DNA of 64,000 nucleotides from Cephalopachus bancanus (taxonomy: Eukaryota > Chordata > Mammalia > Primates > Tarsiidae). The translations under genes and the position numbers were made by a program. Below the pieces are notes generated by a model. That model saw nothing but the letters and a program-made list of their open reading frames with translations. It was not told where the DNA came from and made no database searches. The stretch is taken from contig JAPVLO010000074.1 in the NCBI GenBank assembly GCA_027257055.1, positions 4,789,001 through 4,853,000 on the forward strand. Reading direction: 5' to 3'. Below are positions 33,447 to 45,292 of the stretch, in pieces (within the stretch, counting starts at the first letter, position 1; each line of letters opens with the position of its first letter).

Positions 33447-34725
33447 AATCTATAGTTTTTGGTTACTCTTTCTGTTTTCTCTTTCCTTGAAATTTTTCTG
33501 CTGAGAAAAGTGAGATGTTTGTCTTCTGTAGTTTCTCATTCTAGATTTTGCTGACTGAATTGCTGTGATATCATTTCAGTAATGCTTATTTGTTTTAGAA
33601 AGAACATTTCATAAGTGGTGTTGTACACTTCCTACTGAATCACGTCAAGGGGTGCATAGTGTTTGACTGTCTTTTGTTAAGATTAATCAATTGGTTTAGA
33701 AATTGTCAGCTTGATTTATGTATTACAAAAATAACCACTGGCTTTTTTACTTTGTTGATCATTGCTTGGTTCCATTTTTCCATTAATATTCTAATAGCCA
33801 GTCTTCCTATTTAAAAAAAAAAGAACTTTTGCAGCAAAAGGATTTTTCTATTACTCTGAGATACAGTACACACAGGAAGATTGAATTATTGCTTGCTTAT
33901 TACCCTTTATTTACACTAATAAGCTGTTTTTTAGTGCCTTCCAAAGGTTACCAAAGAGGTTTATTTGAAGTATCATACATCCCATTCAAACATTAGTATC
34001 ACATTTTTTTGTTGTGTTTCATTCTATTGGATCTCAAATTCTGTTTTCGTTTTTGATAACTTTTTTTTGGTACAATCGACTCATCTGGTGCATTTCCTTT
34101 CCAAGATCTGAAGTCAACAACTTTTCCAGGAAAATTAGAGACTATAATCTAAAAAATAGGGGTGCTCGTTGCTACTGTACTTGCCACAGTTTCTAGGCCT
34201 TTTAGTGGGCAGAATGAGCAGAGTTAACATTTTAAAGACAGAAAATGTAAGTTCATCCTGATGTTTTTAATTCAAATTTAGAGCTCCAGGGGTTTTACAT
34301 GACATCTTTCATTTCTTTGAATTGCATTTTCTCTGATGCTAAAACTCTTGGTTATTAATATGTGAAAATTTATAAGCATAAACACATGCAAATACACAGA
34401 AAGATGCCTACAAACTGAAAAACTATAAGAATACTATTCCTCAAATGTTTCTAAATTTTTTATTCCGTGCCCCATTTGACAAAGATACCATTTTCTGATT
34501 TATCTTTTACTGTATTAAGATTTTTAAATAAATTATTTATTTTGAGGAAAAAAATGCAGTATATAGTTTAGGCAAATATTGCATTTTAAATAAAAAACAA
34601 TATAAATTTTAATCATGTGTACTAATCTAAGCAATGAATTTGCCTACTTGGGGAAAGTTTTTCTGCCTCAGTTGGTGATAAATCTTAGACTCCAGACTTT
34701 ATTTTAATCATGCATGCACACTCTA
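33447..34725. other. Unassigned sequence, possibly old L1
   Basis: 33715-33800 ('ataaccactggctttttta', 'ttgatcattgcttggttcca') resembles antisense L1M ORF2 wording, but too weakly to call. The rest is featureless. Confidence 0.3.
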
Positions 34726-34740
34726 GAAAGTTTCATGTAT

Positions 34741-35040
34741 AGCTGGGCTCAGTGGCTCAGCCTGTAATCCCGCGTCTTGGGAGGCTGAGGTGAGTGGATT
34801 GCATGAGCCTGCAGGTTTGAGACCCGCCTGGGCAACTTGGCAAGACCTCATCTCTACAATAAATCAAAAAATCAGCCAGGCGTGGTAGCATATGCCTGTA
34901 ATTCCGGCTACTCGAAGGGCTGAGGTGGAAGGATCGCCGGAGCCCAGCAGGTCGAGGCTTCAGTGACCAGGAGCAGCCACTGCACTCCAGTCTGGGGGAC
35001 AGAGTGAGACTCCAACTCAAAAAAAAAAAAAAAAGAAAGG
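34741..35040 (+). mobile_element. Alu, young subtype
   Basis: Full length, with TAGCTGGGCTCAGTGGCTCA at the start and an A-tail ending in GAAAGG. TSD AAGTTTCATGTAT (34728-34740) and AAGTTTCACGTAT (35041-35053), one mismatch. Confidence 0.95.
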
Positions 35041-35053
35041 AAGTTTCACGTAT

Positions 35054-36773
35054 GTCATTAATATAGTTATTTAATTTATAATGTACTATTTATTCAAAGT
35101 GTACAAATTAAAATATGAAAGAAACACTACTTCAGATATGCATTTACTACATTTCTTGATGGTACAATAAAGCTTTATGCTTTCACTACACATGCATGCA
35201 CACACATACACATCTATAATCAATCCTATTATTTAAACTTAATTTTTGTGTATCTTACTAATCATAACAGCTACATGCTATCTTTAGCTAATATCTCAAG
35301 GCACAAATATACACTTAAGGCAAATTTTATCTTTCACTAAAGTGGAAATAGTACAGGTAGTCTTGTTGTTAATTTAGATTGTTCGAGGCCTATTTCTTGT
35401 CATATCTGGTTAGATTATTATTACGTTGTGTTGCAATGTGAGTGACAAAGGAAGGTACAGTAGAAATAGAAGTATCATTCTGCCATGTCTTTTATTTCCT
35501 TGTGCTTAATTATTTATGCTGTTTTCTGATTTTACTAGTATTTTTAAACATCTTATTTTGTGATGGTTTGTTTAGTTAAAAATAGATAAGATAAATCTGT
35601 AAATTCACTTGTGAACATATTCCTAACCTGAGGTATAACACACTATGTCACTAAAAAAGGAACAAGTAAAGGCACTGTTGTTCACCTCTCAGTTTGAGGA
35701 GCTCCCTACTCCCTGGTCATTGTCTGGGAACATATGGGTGAGGCAGTGGTCCAGTGTCAAGCCATACAGTGGATATTAGTAAACCTTATATTCTTTTTCT
35801 GTTTTTGTTTTTGGAAACAGGATAAGCATAAATGGAAAACAGAAGATATACAATTTTCTTCCTCCACATGGCTCCTTTTGTGTTCTCCTCTTGGTTGCAA
35901 GTATCCCTAGATTAATGTAAGTGAACACCACCAGTCATATTGATGGCCAAGCCTCATAAAACACCTCGTTTGCACACTGTAAATGTCGTCTTCTCCCGGC
36001 CAATATCTTGATAGGACATCCTAACAAGACATGCTTCACCCACTCCATTGCCCCGCCTCCCCTTCTGCTGAAACTCACACTTAAAATTCACCAAATGGGA
36101 GAGGACTGACAGAAATCTAAGAGGAAAAAAAAAAAATAGAAGCATTTCAAAAAGGAGTAGAATGAGAAGACAGTATATGGTAGCCTGTCTGTGAGTCAGT
36201 AGGTGGAATTAAGAAGGGGAAATTGTTGAAGTTTCATTCCCAGGTGCCTGGAGGATGTGGGTGGGATGTAACTAAACAGAAATAGAGGAGATGGAGTAGA
36301 GGTGATTAGGAGAAGAGAATGTCCATTCATTTTTGAGCCTGAAGTCTTATATCTGGAGGTCCACCTGAGTGTATAAAAGTTTGGGGAAATGAAACTGTAA
36401 TTTGGTAGGTGGCTGGGTCTGCAGATACGTATTTTAGGGTTATTTCACAGATTTGCAAGAATAGAGGTATTGATAACCAAGATAAACTGTGTGGTCATTG
36501 AAGAAAAGAATAAAAACAAAATGAAGAAAAGCCCTTTAGGGAATTATATTTTAAAGGTCTAAGAAGGAAGATAATATGCAGAGTTATATAGGGAGCATCA
36601 AGAAAACTGAGTTGTCTTCAAGGCAAAAAAGGAGCGTTCCCATGACAGACATTCACTAATGTTCAATCAAGAAGGTAAGATAAATAAGGATGAGAAGCAA
36701 TCATCTATTTGGTACTTTCAATATCATTGTTTTATTTATTTTTTGAGAAAAAAAGAAAAAATTCCCAGGTAGA
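35054..36773. other. Unassigned sequence
   Basis: 1.7 kb with no recognised transposon, gene or strong motif. It contains an A12 run near 36125-36136. Confidence 0.4.
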
Positions 36774-36785
36774 GGTATGGTTTTT

Positions 36786-37083
36786 GTTGTTGTTGTTGTT
36801 TTTGAGTTGGAGTCTCACTCTGTCGCCCAGACTGGAGCGCAGTGGCCGCTCCCGGCCACCGCAGCCTCGGCCTGCTGGGCTCTGGCGATCCTTCCGCCTC
36901 AGCCTTCCAAGTAGCCGGAATTACAAGCATGCGCTACCATGCCCGGCTGATTTTTTGATTTATTGTAGAGATGAAGTCTCACTGCCCAGGTGGGTCTCGA
37001 ACCCGTGGGCTCAGTCAATCCACTCACCTCAGCCTCCCAAAGGCGTGGGATTACACCTCGGTGGCTGAGCCACCAAGCCCGGC
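36786..37083 (-). mobile_element. Alu, youngest subtype, with small 5' rearrangement
   Basis: Antisense, with (GTT)n-like tail. It shows the hexamer deletion ('gtctcactgcccagg'). Near its 5' end there is a small insertion (CACCTCGGTGGCTGAGCCAC), apparently a local inverted repeat. TSD GGTATGGTTTT at about 36774 and 37084. Confidence 0.95.
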
Positions 37084-37095
37084 GGTATGGTTTTG

Positions 37096-37575
37096 ATGGT
37101 AACTTCATCTACGTGTCCTAAAAATGGTGCCACACCTGAGAAAGTGATGTTTTCAAGTTCCAGGGGAAGCAAACAGGTCTTGAGTTCCCTGTCACTTATC
37201 TGCACTTCTTTTGTCTAGTACTCAACAGCTTGAATCAAGAGTAGTCAATATCCAGAGACTTGAGACCAAGTTTGGGCAAGTGATGCCCTGCAGTGCTGGA
37301 GTGAGTGACCAGAAGAGCTTAAGCTGATCATTGCCTCTCTGATGTTAATCTTCTAGTCTGGAGGTATACAGTTGAACAGGATGATAAGACTCTTTCCCTG
37401 GAACAAAACCTTGAGTGGTTTTGTTTATGCCTCACAAAATCTTTGCTTGATTATCTGCTGGTGCATTGTGTAACCTTAAACTTATATGTATGGAAAACTT
37501 GCTGTGTGACTTTTAAAATGATTAAGCAAAATAGACATTTCAGGTATGTGTTAACAAAATTTACTATCTTTTCTT
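37096..37575. other. Unassigned sequence
   Basis: 480 bp without a recognised feature. Confidence 0.4.
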
Positions 37576-37588
37576 GCTTTTACTTTCT

Positions 37589-37716
37589 TTTTAAAAAATT
37601 TTTATTATAGAGATATGGGGTACAATACAAGATTAGGTATGTAAACACTGATCATGCAGGTATCCTTGTTGATGAGGTAAGCCCCTCCCTCCCCTAGCAG
37701 TTTCCCTCAACTGCCA
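37589..37716 (-). mobile_element. LINE-1, extremely 5'-truncated (128 bp of 3'UTR)
   Basis: Only the last ~125 bp of the L1 3'UTR is present. It breaks off just past the first 3'UTR hairpin. A perfect 13-bp TSD, GCTTTTACTTTCT, flanks it (37576-37588 and 37717-37729). Confidence 0.9.
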
Positions 37717-37871
37717 GCTTTTACTTTCTAGTGCTTAAAAACTAAGCACTTACATAAGCCCAGAAAAAAAAAAAAGAGCACATTTTTTAAAATCCTAAAG
37801 ACAAGTCAAAAAAAAAAAGAAGAAGTGCCAAAGATAGAGACTTGGAGATTTGAGTAACCGAAAGATACATT

Positions 37872-38166
37872 AAACTGGGCTCAGTGGCTCAGCCTGTAAT
37901 CCAGCACTTTGGGAGGCTGAGGTGAGTGGATTGCCTGAGCCCGCGGGTTCGAGACCCGCCTGGGTAGCGAGACCTCATCTCTACAATAAATTTAAAAAAA
38001 AACTTAGCCGGGCGTGGTAGTGTGCACCTGTAGTTCCAGTTACTTGGAAGGCTGAAGCGGAAGGATCGCTGGAGCCCAGCAGGTCTAGGCTGCAGTGACC
38101 GGGAGCGTGCCACTACACTACAGTCTGGGAGACAGAGTGAGACTCCAACTCAAAAAAAAAAAAAAA
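37872..38166 (+). mobile_element. Alu, lineage subtype
   Basis: Full length with hexamer-deletion wording ('ctgggtagcgagacc') but a non-palindromic right arm. Perfect TSD GAAAGATACATT at 37860-37871 and 38167-38178. Confidence 0.95.
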
Positions 38167-38178
38167 GAAAGATACATT

Positions 38179-38489
38179 TATTAAACCATTGGTGTTATGA
38201 ACACAAAGTAAGAAACAAACCTTAATCATAAAACCTAGCCCTGTACAGCAAATATTAATCGCATGTCTGCTGGAATAAATGATGTAAATAATTATGAATA
38301 GGACTTGATACTTTTATATGAGGTATAGAGAAACAAGTAAGTACAGGTATCTAGAAAATGGAATATATAACAAGCTGGTGATAAGACAACTTAATTGGGA
38401 ATAAATTAAACCTAGATAAACCATATATTTGCATATTTTTAAAAAGTTAATAATTTGTGTACTGTGAACCTGCCTTTTATTCCTAACTA
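38179..38489. other. Unassigned sequence
   Basis: 310 bp between two Alus with no recognised feature. Confidence 0.4.
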
Positions 38490-38499
38490 TAGTAGTTCT

Positions 38500-38783
38500 T
38501 TTTTTTTGAGTTGGAGTCTCACTCTGTCGCCCAGACTGGAGTGCAGTGGCCACTCCTGGCCACCGTAGCCTTGACCTACTGGGCTCCGGCCATCCTTCCA
38601 CCTCAGCCTTCCAAGTAGCTGGAACTACAGGTACACGCTACCACAGCCAGCTAATTTTTGATTTATTGTAGAGATGAGGTCTCGCCAAGTTGCCCAGGCG
38701 GGTCTCAACCCGCGGGCTCAGGCAATCCACTCACCTCAGCCTCCCAAGGCGCGGGATTGCAGGCTGAGCCACCGAGCCCGGCC
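38500..38783 (-). mobile_element. Alu, young subtype
   Basis: Antisense, full length. Perfect TSD TAGTAGTTCT at 38490-38499 and 38784-38793. Confidence 0.95.
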
Positions 38784-38889
38784 TAGTAGTTCTAATTATT
38801 TTCCCAGAACTCCATATAACTGATCCTCCCAGGATACAAGCATAAAACTTTGCAAAAATAAAAATCCTGCAAATGTTCTATTGATTATA

Positions 38890-39300
38890 AGGGATAGAAA
38901 TCAATTCACACTAGTTTAAGTGAAAGAGGTCTTTATTAGGGAACTTAGTGTGATATGCTATGAGGTGAGGTTGTCTCACGAACTCACAGGACATTATCAG
39001 CTCTCTCTTACTCTCTTCTGTCTCTCCCTTATTCTCTTCATCTCTCACTTTGACTCTGTTCTTCTTTAATTGTTGAAGTCATTCATTTTCCCTGTTAAGA
39101 AGTGTCTGTTTGCCTTCTCACTGGAGGCAAGGTAAGAGACACATATATATGTATTTCGGTCTGTGTGTATGTAAACCTGTCCTGGAGAACCCAGATAAAC
39201 TGGGATCATCCTGATGTGTGTTTCTTGATCACTGTGGACCAATCACTGGAAACAGGTGGGTGGCATCTATAGTGACCAAAATATTTTTAAAAGATGTCAA
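38890..39300. other. Old repeat-like sequence, unassigned
   Basis: It contains 'gaggtctttattagggaac', then a TC-rich tract (CTCTCTCTTACTCTCTTCTG), then 'gtggaccaatcactggaaac'. This order is typical of an old antisense LTR or DNA element, but I cannot name it. Confidence 0.3.
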
Positions 39301-39310
39301 CTAAATATAC

Positions 39311-39610
39311 AAAAAAAGTAGTAATACTTTAGGCTCCTATTAGCAATATAGTAAGAAGTATGTCACTCGTCACTTCTGGGTAGTGGCATTTGCTATTGCC
39401 TTTTGGCTGACTGGTAAGGTTGAGTGATGCTGCTGTGTTTCAAGAAATTATAGGCCATTGCTTTTTTGAATTCTGGCATGTCCACACGACTCTTTTAGCG
39501 ATGGTCTCCATGTTTCCTAGCTTTTGTCCCCTCCCTTACCTTGGGGAGGTGAATCCCTCCCCAATTTGCTTTCTAAATAAACTATGTTTTCCAATCTAAA
39601 AAAAAAAAAA
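39311..39610 (+). mobile_element. Candidate retrocopy with 3' hairpin, AATAAA and poly(A)
   Basis: A 9-bp perfect hairpin (TTGGGGAGG at 39541-39549, CCTCCCCAA at 39556-39564) is followed by AATAAA at 39576-39581 and, 16 bp later, by an A13 run (39598-39610). That is the 3' end of a polyadenylated RNA. The body is unrecognised; a retroviral R region or a non-coding RNA are both possible. The left limit is a guess. Confidence 0.4.
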
Positions 39611-40185
39611 GAAAGAAAGTACATATTTTGGGAGTAGTAGAAGCTTCCTTTCTTGGCCACTCTTGCTGCTCTGGTGCAGTATGACAATCACCATTCCAGT
39701 TGGCCCAGAATTGAGGAGGTTCTTGCAATTGAAGACTCTCAGCCCTAAAATCAGTACAGTATTGGGTAAACCAAAATGATTAGTCACCCTAGGAGCAGGA
39801 TGACCCAGCTGCTACCACTCAAACGTACTGTAAGACACTGATTTCAAGGTGACTGATTTGCAGATGCAGATGATACACAGAATCTATTCTGATAGGGATG
39901 GTTGAAGACATTCAGCTCCCCAAGGCAACATTCACAGGCGTTCAGAAGTGTTATCTCCTGCCCAATGTCACAGGTATGAGACGTGAGGTCTATGATTAGT
40001 AATTGATTAGTAAAATTTGGGAAACCTTCTGGCTACCTAGCCATCAAGCATAGACCTGCAGCCACTTTAGATATTCCATGAATTATCAAATGTCCTTAAA
40101 TTTCTTTTATTCCTAATATTGAAAAGAAGTATTATTTCTGCAACAAAGAATCTTGATTGATATCCTGTGAGAGTTGGAAAAAATC
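39611..40185. other. Unassigned sequence
   Basis: 575 bp with no recognised feature. Confidence 0.4.
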
Positions 40186-40345
40186 AGTTATCTGGGTCTC
40201 GATTTCATCATCTGCAAGATTAGAATAATAATATCCTCCCTTGCTACCTTCCAAAGTTGCTGAATTTCAAAAAGGGATGTCACAGGTAAAAAAACAATGC
40301 ACTATAAAACTCTGTAAATATGTTAGATAATTATTAAAGAATCCA
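40186..40345 (+). mobile_element. MIR SINE
   Basis: 'gggtctcgatttcatcatct' then 'gcaagattagaataataata' follow the MIR core. Diverged. Confidence 0.6.
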
Positions 40346-40889
40346 CTAGGCACAATGGAAAGATATTTAAGTAGTATGAAAGATAAACATTTTAACTTTT
40401 TGTGAAATGAATCTTGAATATATTCTTAGGTTGCCTGGATAACACATTTTATCCTGATAAATAGATTTTGGTATTTTGATTGCATCATCTGTTGTAAACT
40501 TATCCCCAAAGAATAACATATACGTTGAAACAAAAGGGAAAATATGTTGCTTTTTATCAAAGCATCTGGAAATATCCCTGTCTCTGATTAAAAAAAAAAG
40601 AATGAAATGTGTGCTGTCATTTTATTATGAGGAGGTGACATAAGGATTGTTAATTACGGTATTATAAAATTTAACTAGCTGCGTACATAAAATAACGTCA
40701 TTACATAGCAAGACAAAAACAAGAACATCATTGCAGTGAGAAAGCCCACTTTAATATCAATACAGCTTATTTAGAGAAGCTCTTTTAAGAAGACAGACTG
40801 TTAAGAAATGTTTTTGGTCATGTCTGTGATTCTGACTGTATTGACTACTCTATTTGCCTCCTCCATTACAATTCTTCTGGTAGTTTTAA
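40346..40889. other. Unassigned sequence
   Basis: 544 bp with no recognised feature. Confidence 0.4.
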
Positions 40890-40900
40890 TATTCAAGCCA

Positions 40901-41186
40901 AGCCGGGCTCGGTGGCTCAGCCTGTAATCCCGTGCTTTGGGAGGCTGAGGTGAGTAGATTGCCTGAGGCCACGGGTTTGAGACCTGCCTGGGCAACTTGG
41001 TGAGACCTCATCACTGCAGTAAATCAAAAATTAGCCGGGCGTGGTGGCACGCGCCTGTAGTTCCAGCTACTTGGGAGGCTGAGGCGGAAGGATTGCCGGA
41101 GCCCAGCAAGTAGAGGCTGCAGTGGCCGGGAGAAGCCACTGCACTCCAGTCTGGGTGACAGAGTGAGACTCCAACTCAAAAAAAAG
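40901..41186 (+). mobile_element. Alu, young subtype
   Basis: Full length and near consensus. Perfect TSD TATTCAAGCCA at 40890-40900 and 41187-41197. Confidence 0.95.
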
Positions 41187-41197
41187 TATTCAAGCCA

Positions 41198-41825
41198 TAG
41201 AAGTTCTGTCCCAAAGGATTTTTATTAATGGAAAGACAATATATGCAGTGGCTACCAATATAATGGCTTATATTTGTACCCTCCTTTGGGTAGAAACGAT
41301 CTTCTTTCCAGGTATATATTTATTGAAGAAGACTCCTTATTAATGAGGTATGACCAGGCTACACTGGTAAAGAGGTGGGCCTGACCAAAGTGTTCAGATC
41401 ATAATGTGCCATATTCTGTTGTTTAGAGTACATTGGTCTAGAGATTAACATTGCATCTAAGTTAAGCAATTCTTATTCTTTCCACACAAGAGTTTTAAAA
41501 GATGTTATCCATGAAGTATTTCTTTAATGGTTGACAAAATTAGATGCAAAATTTGGGTGTTGCTGGTATCTATGATTACTGGGTGTTTGAGAAAGTGAGT
41601 CTTCAAAAAGAGGAAAAAACTCCAACATGTGAAAAGAAACAAACACAACCTCGTAGTCCCCCAGGCATTGTTTTCAGAGGTCCCTAATATCCCACTAAAG
41701 TCTAGTCCTTCCTAAGGATTGGCTCTGGCAGCAGGCCGGTAGGCAATCAAGTCTTACTTAACACAGTGGTCTTCAGAGTCCGAACGTTGGACTTCGTTTT
41801 TCCTGACCACTTTCCTGACCATTTG
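41198..41825. other. Unassigned sequence
   Basis: 628 bp with no recognised feature. Confidence 0.4.
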
Positions 41826-41965
41826 ATCCCTGAGACTCAGTCCCCTTATCTGTATAACTGAGTCAATATGCTCTCATTAGGTTGTTTGTAAGGCTAAAAC
41901 TGTGAGGCAAGTAAACACTAATATAGTGCTTTTCCCTGACTTGTGCTTAACAAATATTTGTTCTC
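41826..41965 (+). mobile_element. MIR SINE
   Basis: 'ccctgagactcagtcccct' then 'tatctgtataactgagtcaa' and 'gtgcttaacaaatatttgtt' follow the MIR layout. Confidence 0.65.
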
Positions 41966-42555
41966 TTTTCCTTTCATCAGAATTACTGCAACTACTTCTT
42001 AACTTGGTTCCTTATCGCCGGTATCTGTCTCCTCCCCTTCAATCCTTCACATTTTATCCTGATCAGTCCTCTCAAGCCAATTCTCAGCATTCTCAGCATG
42101 TCTTTCACTGGATCAAATATCATATGTGACCTTTCTCCGTATTTCAAATAAAATAAAAACTCCTTTATCTGGAATTGAAGACTCTACAATCTCTCTTTCC
42201 AGACTTCCAGTCAGCTATCCTCAACATCATACTCTGTGTCTCAGCTGAAACCAATGACTAGATGTCAAACAAATCATTTTTTAAGCCAGTTTTTATATTT
42301 CACTTGCCTAAAATCCTCTTCCCTTCTCATTTCTGTCAAAAAGTTGCCCGTCCCGCAAAGGCAATCCCAAAGACCAGTAAGCATATAAAGATCACTTGGT
42401 GATCTACCTGGAACCTAACAGGAATCAATGCTCTTCTGCATCTCAGAGCCCTTAGTTTCTCTTTGTATATGTAGTTATGTGTGCCATGACTTCATTCTTT
42501 TACTGGTGTGTGATCACCTTGAGATTAAACTTTAGGCTGTGAAATGTATTGATCA
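41966..42555 (+). mobile_element. L2-like LINE 3' region
   Basis: The order of blocks matches L2: 'ctgatcagtcctctcaagcc' near 42058, 'aaataaaaactcctttatct' near 42150, and 'tactggtgtgtgatcacctt' near 42500. Strongly diverged. Confidence 0.5.
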
Positions 42556-42735
42556 ATATTAGTAGCTTTGGAGTCAGACATCCCAAGGTCCAAATAATGA
42601 ACCTGATAATCTTGGACAAAAATTTAATTACTCCGAGACTCTCTTTTCCTAACTACAAAATGAGATAAAAATGCCTATTTTATAGGTTTCTACATAAGAT
42701 AAACGATGTTAGCCTAATAGCTGAATAAATTGTTC
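42556..42735 (+). mobile_element. MIR SINE
   Basis: 'tttggagtcagacatcccaa', 'aacctgataatcttggacaa' and 'ctaactacaaaatgagataa' are in MIR order. Confidence 0.75.
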
Positions 42736-42901
42736 CATGTTAGAAACATAATTTTTTAAAAGATGTTTTAATGAATAATTAGGTCATATTCATCCTACTA
42801 GAGCATGGCTTCCATTGAGAATGTTTTCATGAATGACCAGGTACAGACAGAGTCATATGCTTGAAGAACATGCTCATAACTAGCATTTGCTTATTCATTC
42901 C
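42736..42901. other. Spacer
   Basis: No recognised feature. Confidence 0.4.
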
Positions 42902-42920
42902 CTTACTTGTACATTCTTTC

Positions 42921-43204
42921 TTTTTTTTTTTGAGTTGGAGTCTCACTCTGTCGCCCAGACTGGAGTGCAGTAGCACGCTCCCGGCCACCGCAGCCTCGAC
43001 CTGCTGGGCTCCGGCGATCCTTCTGCCTCAGCCTTCCAAGTAACTGGAATTACAGGCATGCGCAACCACACCCGGCTGATTTTTTGATTTATTGTAGAGA
43101 TGAGGTCTCGCTGCCCAGGCGGGTCTTGAACCCGCGAGCTCAGGCAATCCACTCACCTCAGCCTCCCAAAGGCGCGGGATTACAGGCCGAGCCACCGAGC
43201 CCGG
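42921..43204 (-). mobile_element. Alu, youngest subtype, very recent insertion
   Basis: Antisense with the hexamer deletion ('gtctcgctgcccaggcgg') and 'caaaggcgcggg'. It has a perfect 19-bp TSD, CTTACTTGTACATTCTTTC (42902-42920 and 43205-43223), the longest clean duplication in the window. Confidence 0.97.
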
Positions 43205-43223
43205 CTTACTTGTACATTCTTTC

Positions 43224-43439
43224 AATGGCCACTTGTTTATGTAAACCAGTAGTCAGCCAGGTATTATGTTATTAATCAAAACTGCACTATAAAAAACTCT
43301 AAAATTTTCTTCCAGATCCTGAGGATTAAAACTCAGTAACTGATCATTCCTCAGTGTGGACTGTCTTCCTATATCTAGAGGGACTGAGAAGACAGATAAA
43401 GGGAATGTGATAGAAGTTATCATTTATCAACAGATATAA
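43224..43439. other. Spacer
   Basis: No recognised feature. Confidence 0.4.
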
Positions 43440-43600
43440 GCCAATTGCATTATATGCCTCATCTCTGTTAATTGTTACAACAGGTCTGTGAGTCAGTATA
43501 AATATATTTATTTGACAAATGATGAAATTGGAGATTGGTGTTTCAATAATCTGCAACATCACTGAGTTAGTCAGTCAGTTGAGATTTGATGTTGAGATTG
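43440..43600 (-). mobile_element. MIR-like fragment
   Basis: 'tttgacaaatgatgaaattg' followed by 'ctgcaacatcactgagttag' is the antisense MIR order. Weak. Confidence 0.45.
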
Positions 43601-43679
43601 TTGGCTCCAATGAATGGCTCCTTCCTCTCTGCTGTGTGGCTTTCAAATTTGTGTCGCAGTTTCACAAAACAAAAAGACA

Positions 43680-43780
43680 GCCAAGAATCTAAAGATTCCA
43701 CTTTATTATTTTATAGGATGAGAAAAATAAGTCTCAAGGACATCAATAGAGTTGCGTAAGCTCTTCAGTTAGCCTGTAAA
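43680..43780 (-). mobile_element. MIR-like fragment
   Basis: 'ttttataggatgagaaaaat' then 'aagtctcaaggacatc' resembles the antisense MIR core. Weak. Confidence 0.4.
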
Positions 43781-45145
43781 ATTCCAAAATGATTCTCCCA
43801 CTCTGTGTGGAATAATGGCACTGGCGTTTAACATCTGAAGAATAGCCATAATCTTTGGATCAGCTTATACTCGCTCTAATTAGAAAGAGTCCCACTTGCT
43901 GACTTTATGGTTTATAATCACACATAAGCCATTTTCAGCAAACTTCGTGCACCAAGGAGGAAGCCGAGGAACATTCACATGCATAAAACACTTGAGGCTG
44001 TTGCCCTTGCTCTGCACCGAAGACATCACACCTGCAAGGCCTTCTGAAAGGCAAGTACAGGATCCCTTTGCACCTGACAAAGCTTTAAGTGGCTTGACCT
44101 TTATAAAGTAGAGCTTAACTGTCTCTTTCAACTTTCCCTAAGAGGCCTTTCCTCTGGACAGGGAAGAATGATTCATTTGAAGACTTAAGATTCCATGGCC
44201 TCCACAGTCGTTAGGTTTTAAAATGTTTAAATATGAGCAATTGGGACAGAGTGCTGCTGTAATAGCTTGTTACTTGATGTTTTAAAAGGAGACTGGAAGT
44301 TGTTTCTGGTCCTGCTCCCCAGCTGCTTGTGTAACACTAGGGCCAACTCATCAGAGCATCTCTCCCCTTATCCAGGAAATGACAGGAACCACTTTACCAG
44401 TGGGGATCATTTTATTGCTGCTTTCTTCCCTTCTACCTTAACCTGGGAATTGCAACCCCGAAACTGCTTCTCCTACAACGCAGACTGTCTCCCTGAGTCC
44501 AGAGGGAGTGATTAGACAGAAAATGTCCTATGATTTGAGAATTGTTGGCAACTTTCTTATTTGGAGTGTGTGGTGGGAGTTAAGGACAGCTAGCAAAGTA
44601 GTTGACACAGTTTCTCAAACTAGGATGTTCATGAACAGATACTCCAATCAAAGCGAGAGAACTTGGCTAAGGCCCGCCCACATATTTATTATTTTTGCAA
44701 AGGAAATTTAGCCACTTCAGTTGCAAAAGTTGTATTAGGTGTCTTGGTTTGACTTGTAAGGTACTTGTAGTGGTTTTTCAAGAAAAATGGAAATGTTCTT
44801 TCTCAGAAGTGAATAGCTTCTCGGAGCTCTGAAATTGCCATTTTCTTGGTTTCTACACATAAAGGTTTTAAAAAAATTAGACATAAGGCACCCAATTAGA
44901 ATTGAATGAAAGCTGGTTGTATGTCTGTGAGTAATTGGTAGGAATTGGAGAGGGCAGCAATCATAAAACTCACTGCAAGAATTTTTTGTTTGTTTTAATG
45001 TGATTTAACACAATATAGTGAGAAGGAATGATTTTCCATATGTCTATGCACTGTAGAGCAATATTACACATCCAGGCACTAATTCACTTTATCAAAAAAT
45101 GTTTTGTAACATTCTACAATGCTTGGTGCTACTAGGATGCATTCT
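43781..45145. other. Alu-free unique sequence
   Basis: 1.4 kb with no recognised transposon. Overlapping frames on both strands (43880-44131 minus, 43896-44111 plus) have no domain. The palindrome TCTAATTAGA near 43875 contains a homeodomain-type TAATTA core. Confidence 0.4.
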
Positions 45146-45292
45146 AGAGCCAGACTGCCTATGTTGGATCTCTGACTCTGCCACTGTAATTGTGAGCATT
45201 TGCTTTGTCTTGCTGCAACTTAGTTGCTTTACCTGTTATAGGAAAGTAATAGTACCACCACCACATGGGCTATAATGAGGATTCATCGTGAG
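45146..45292 (+). mobile_element. MIR SINE, left part
   Basis: 'gccagactgcctatgttgga' then 'tctgactctgccactgtaat' are near-consensus MIR. The element is cut by an MLT1 LTR and resumes at 45751. Confidence 0.8.
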
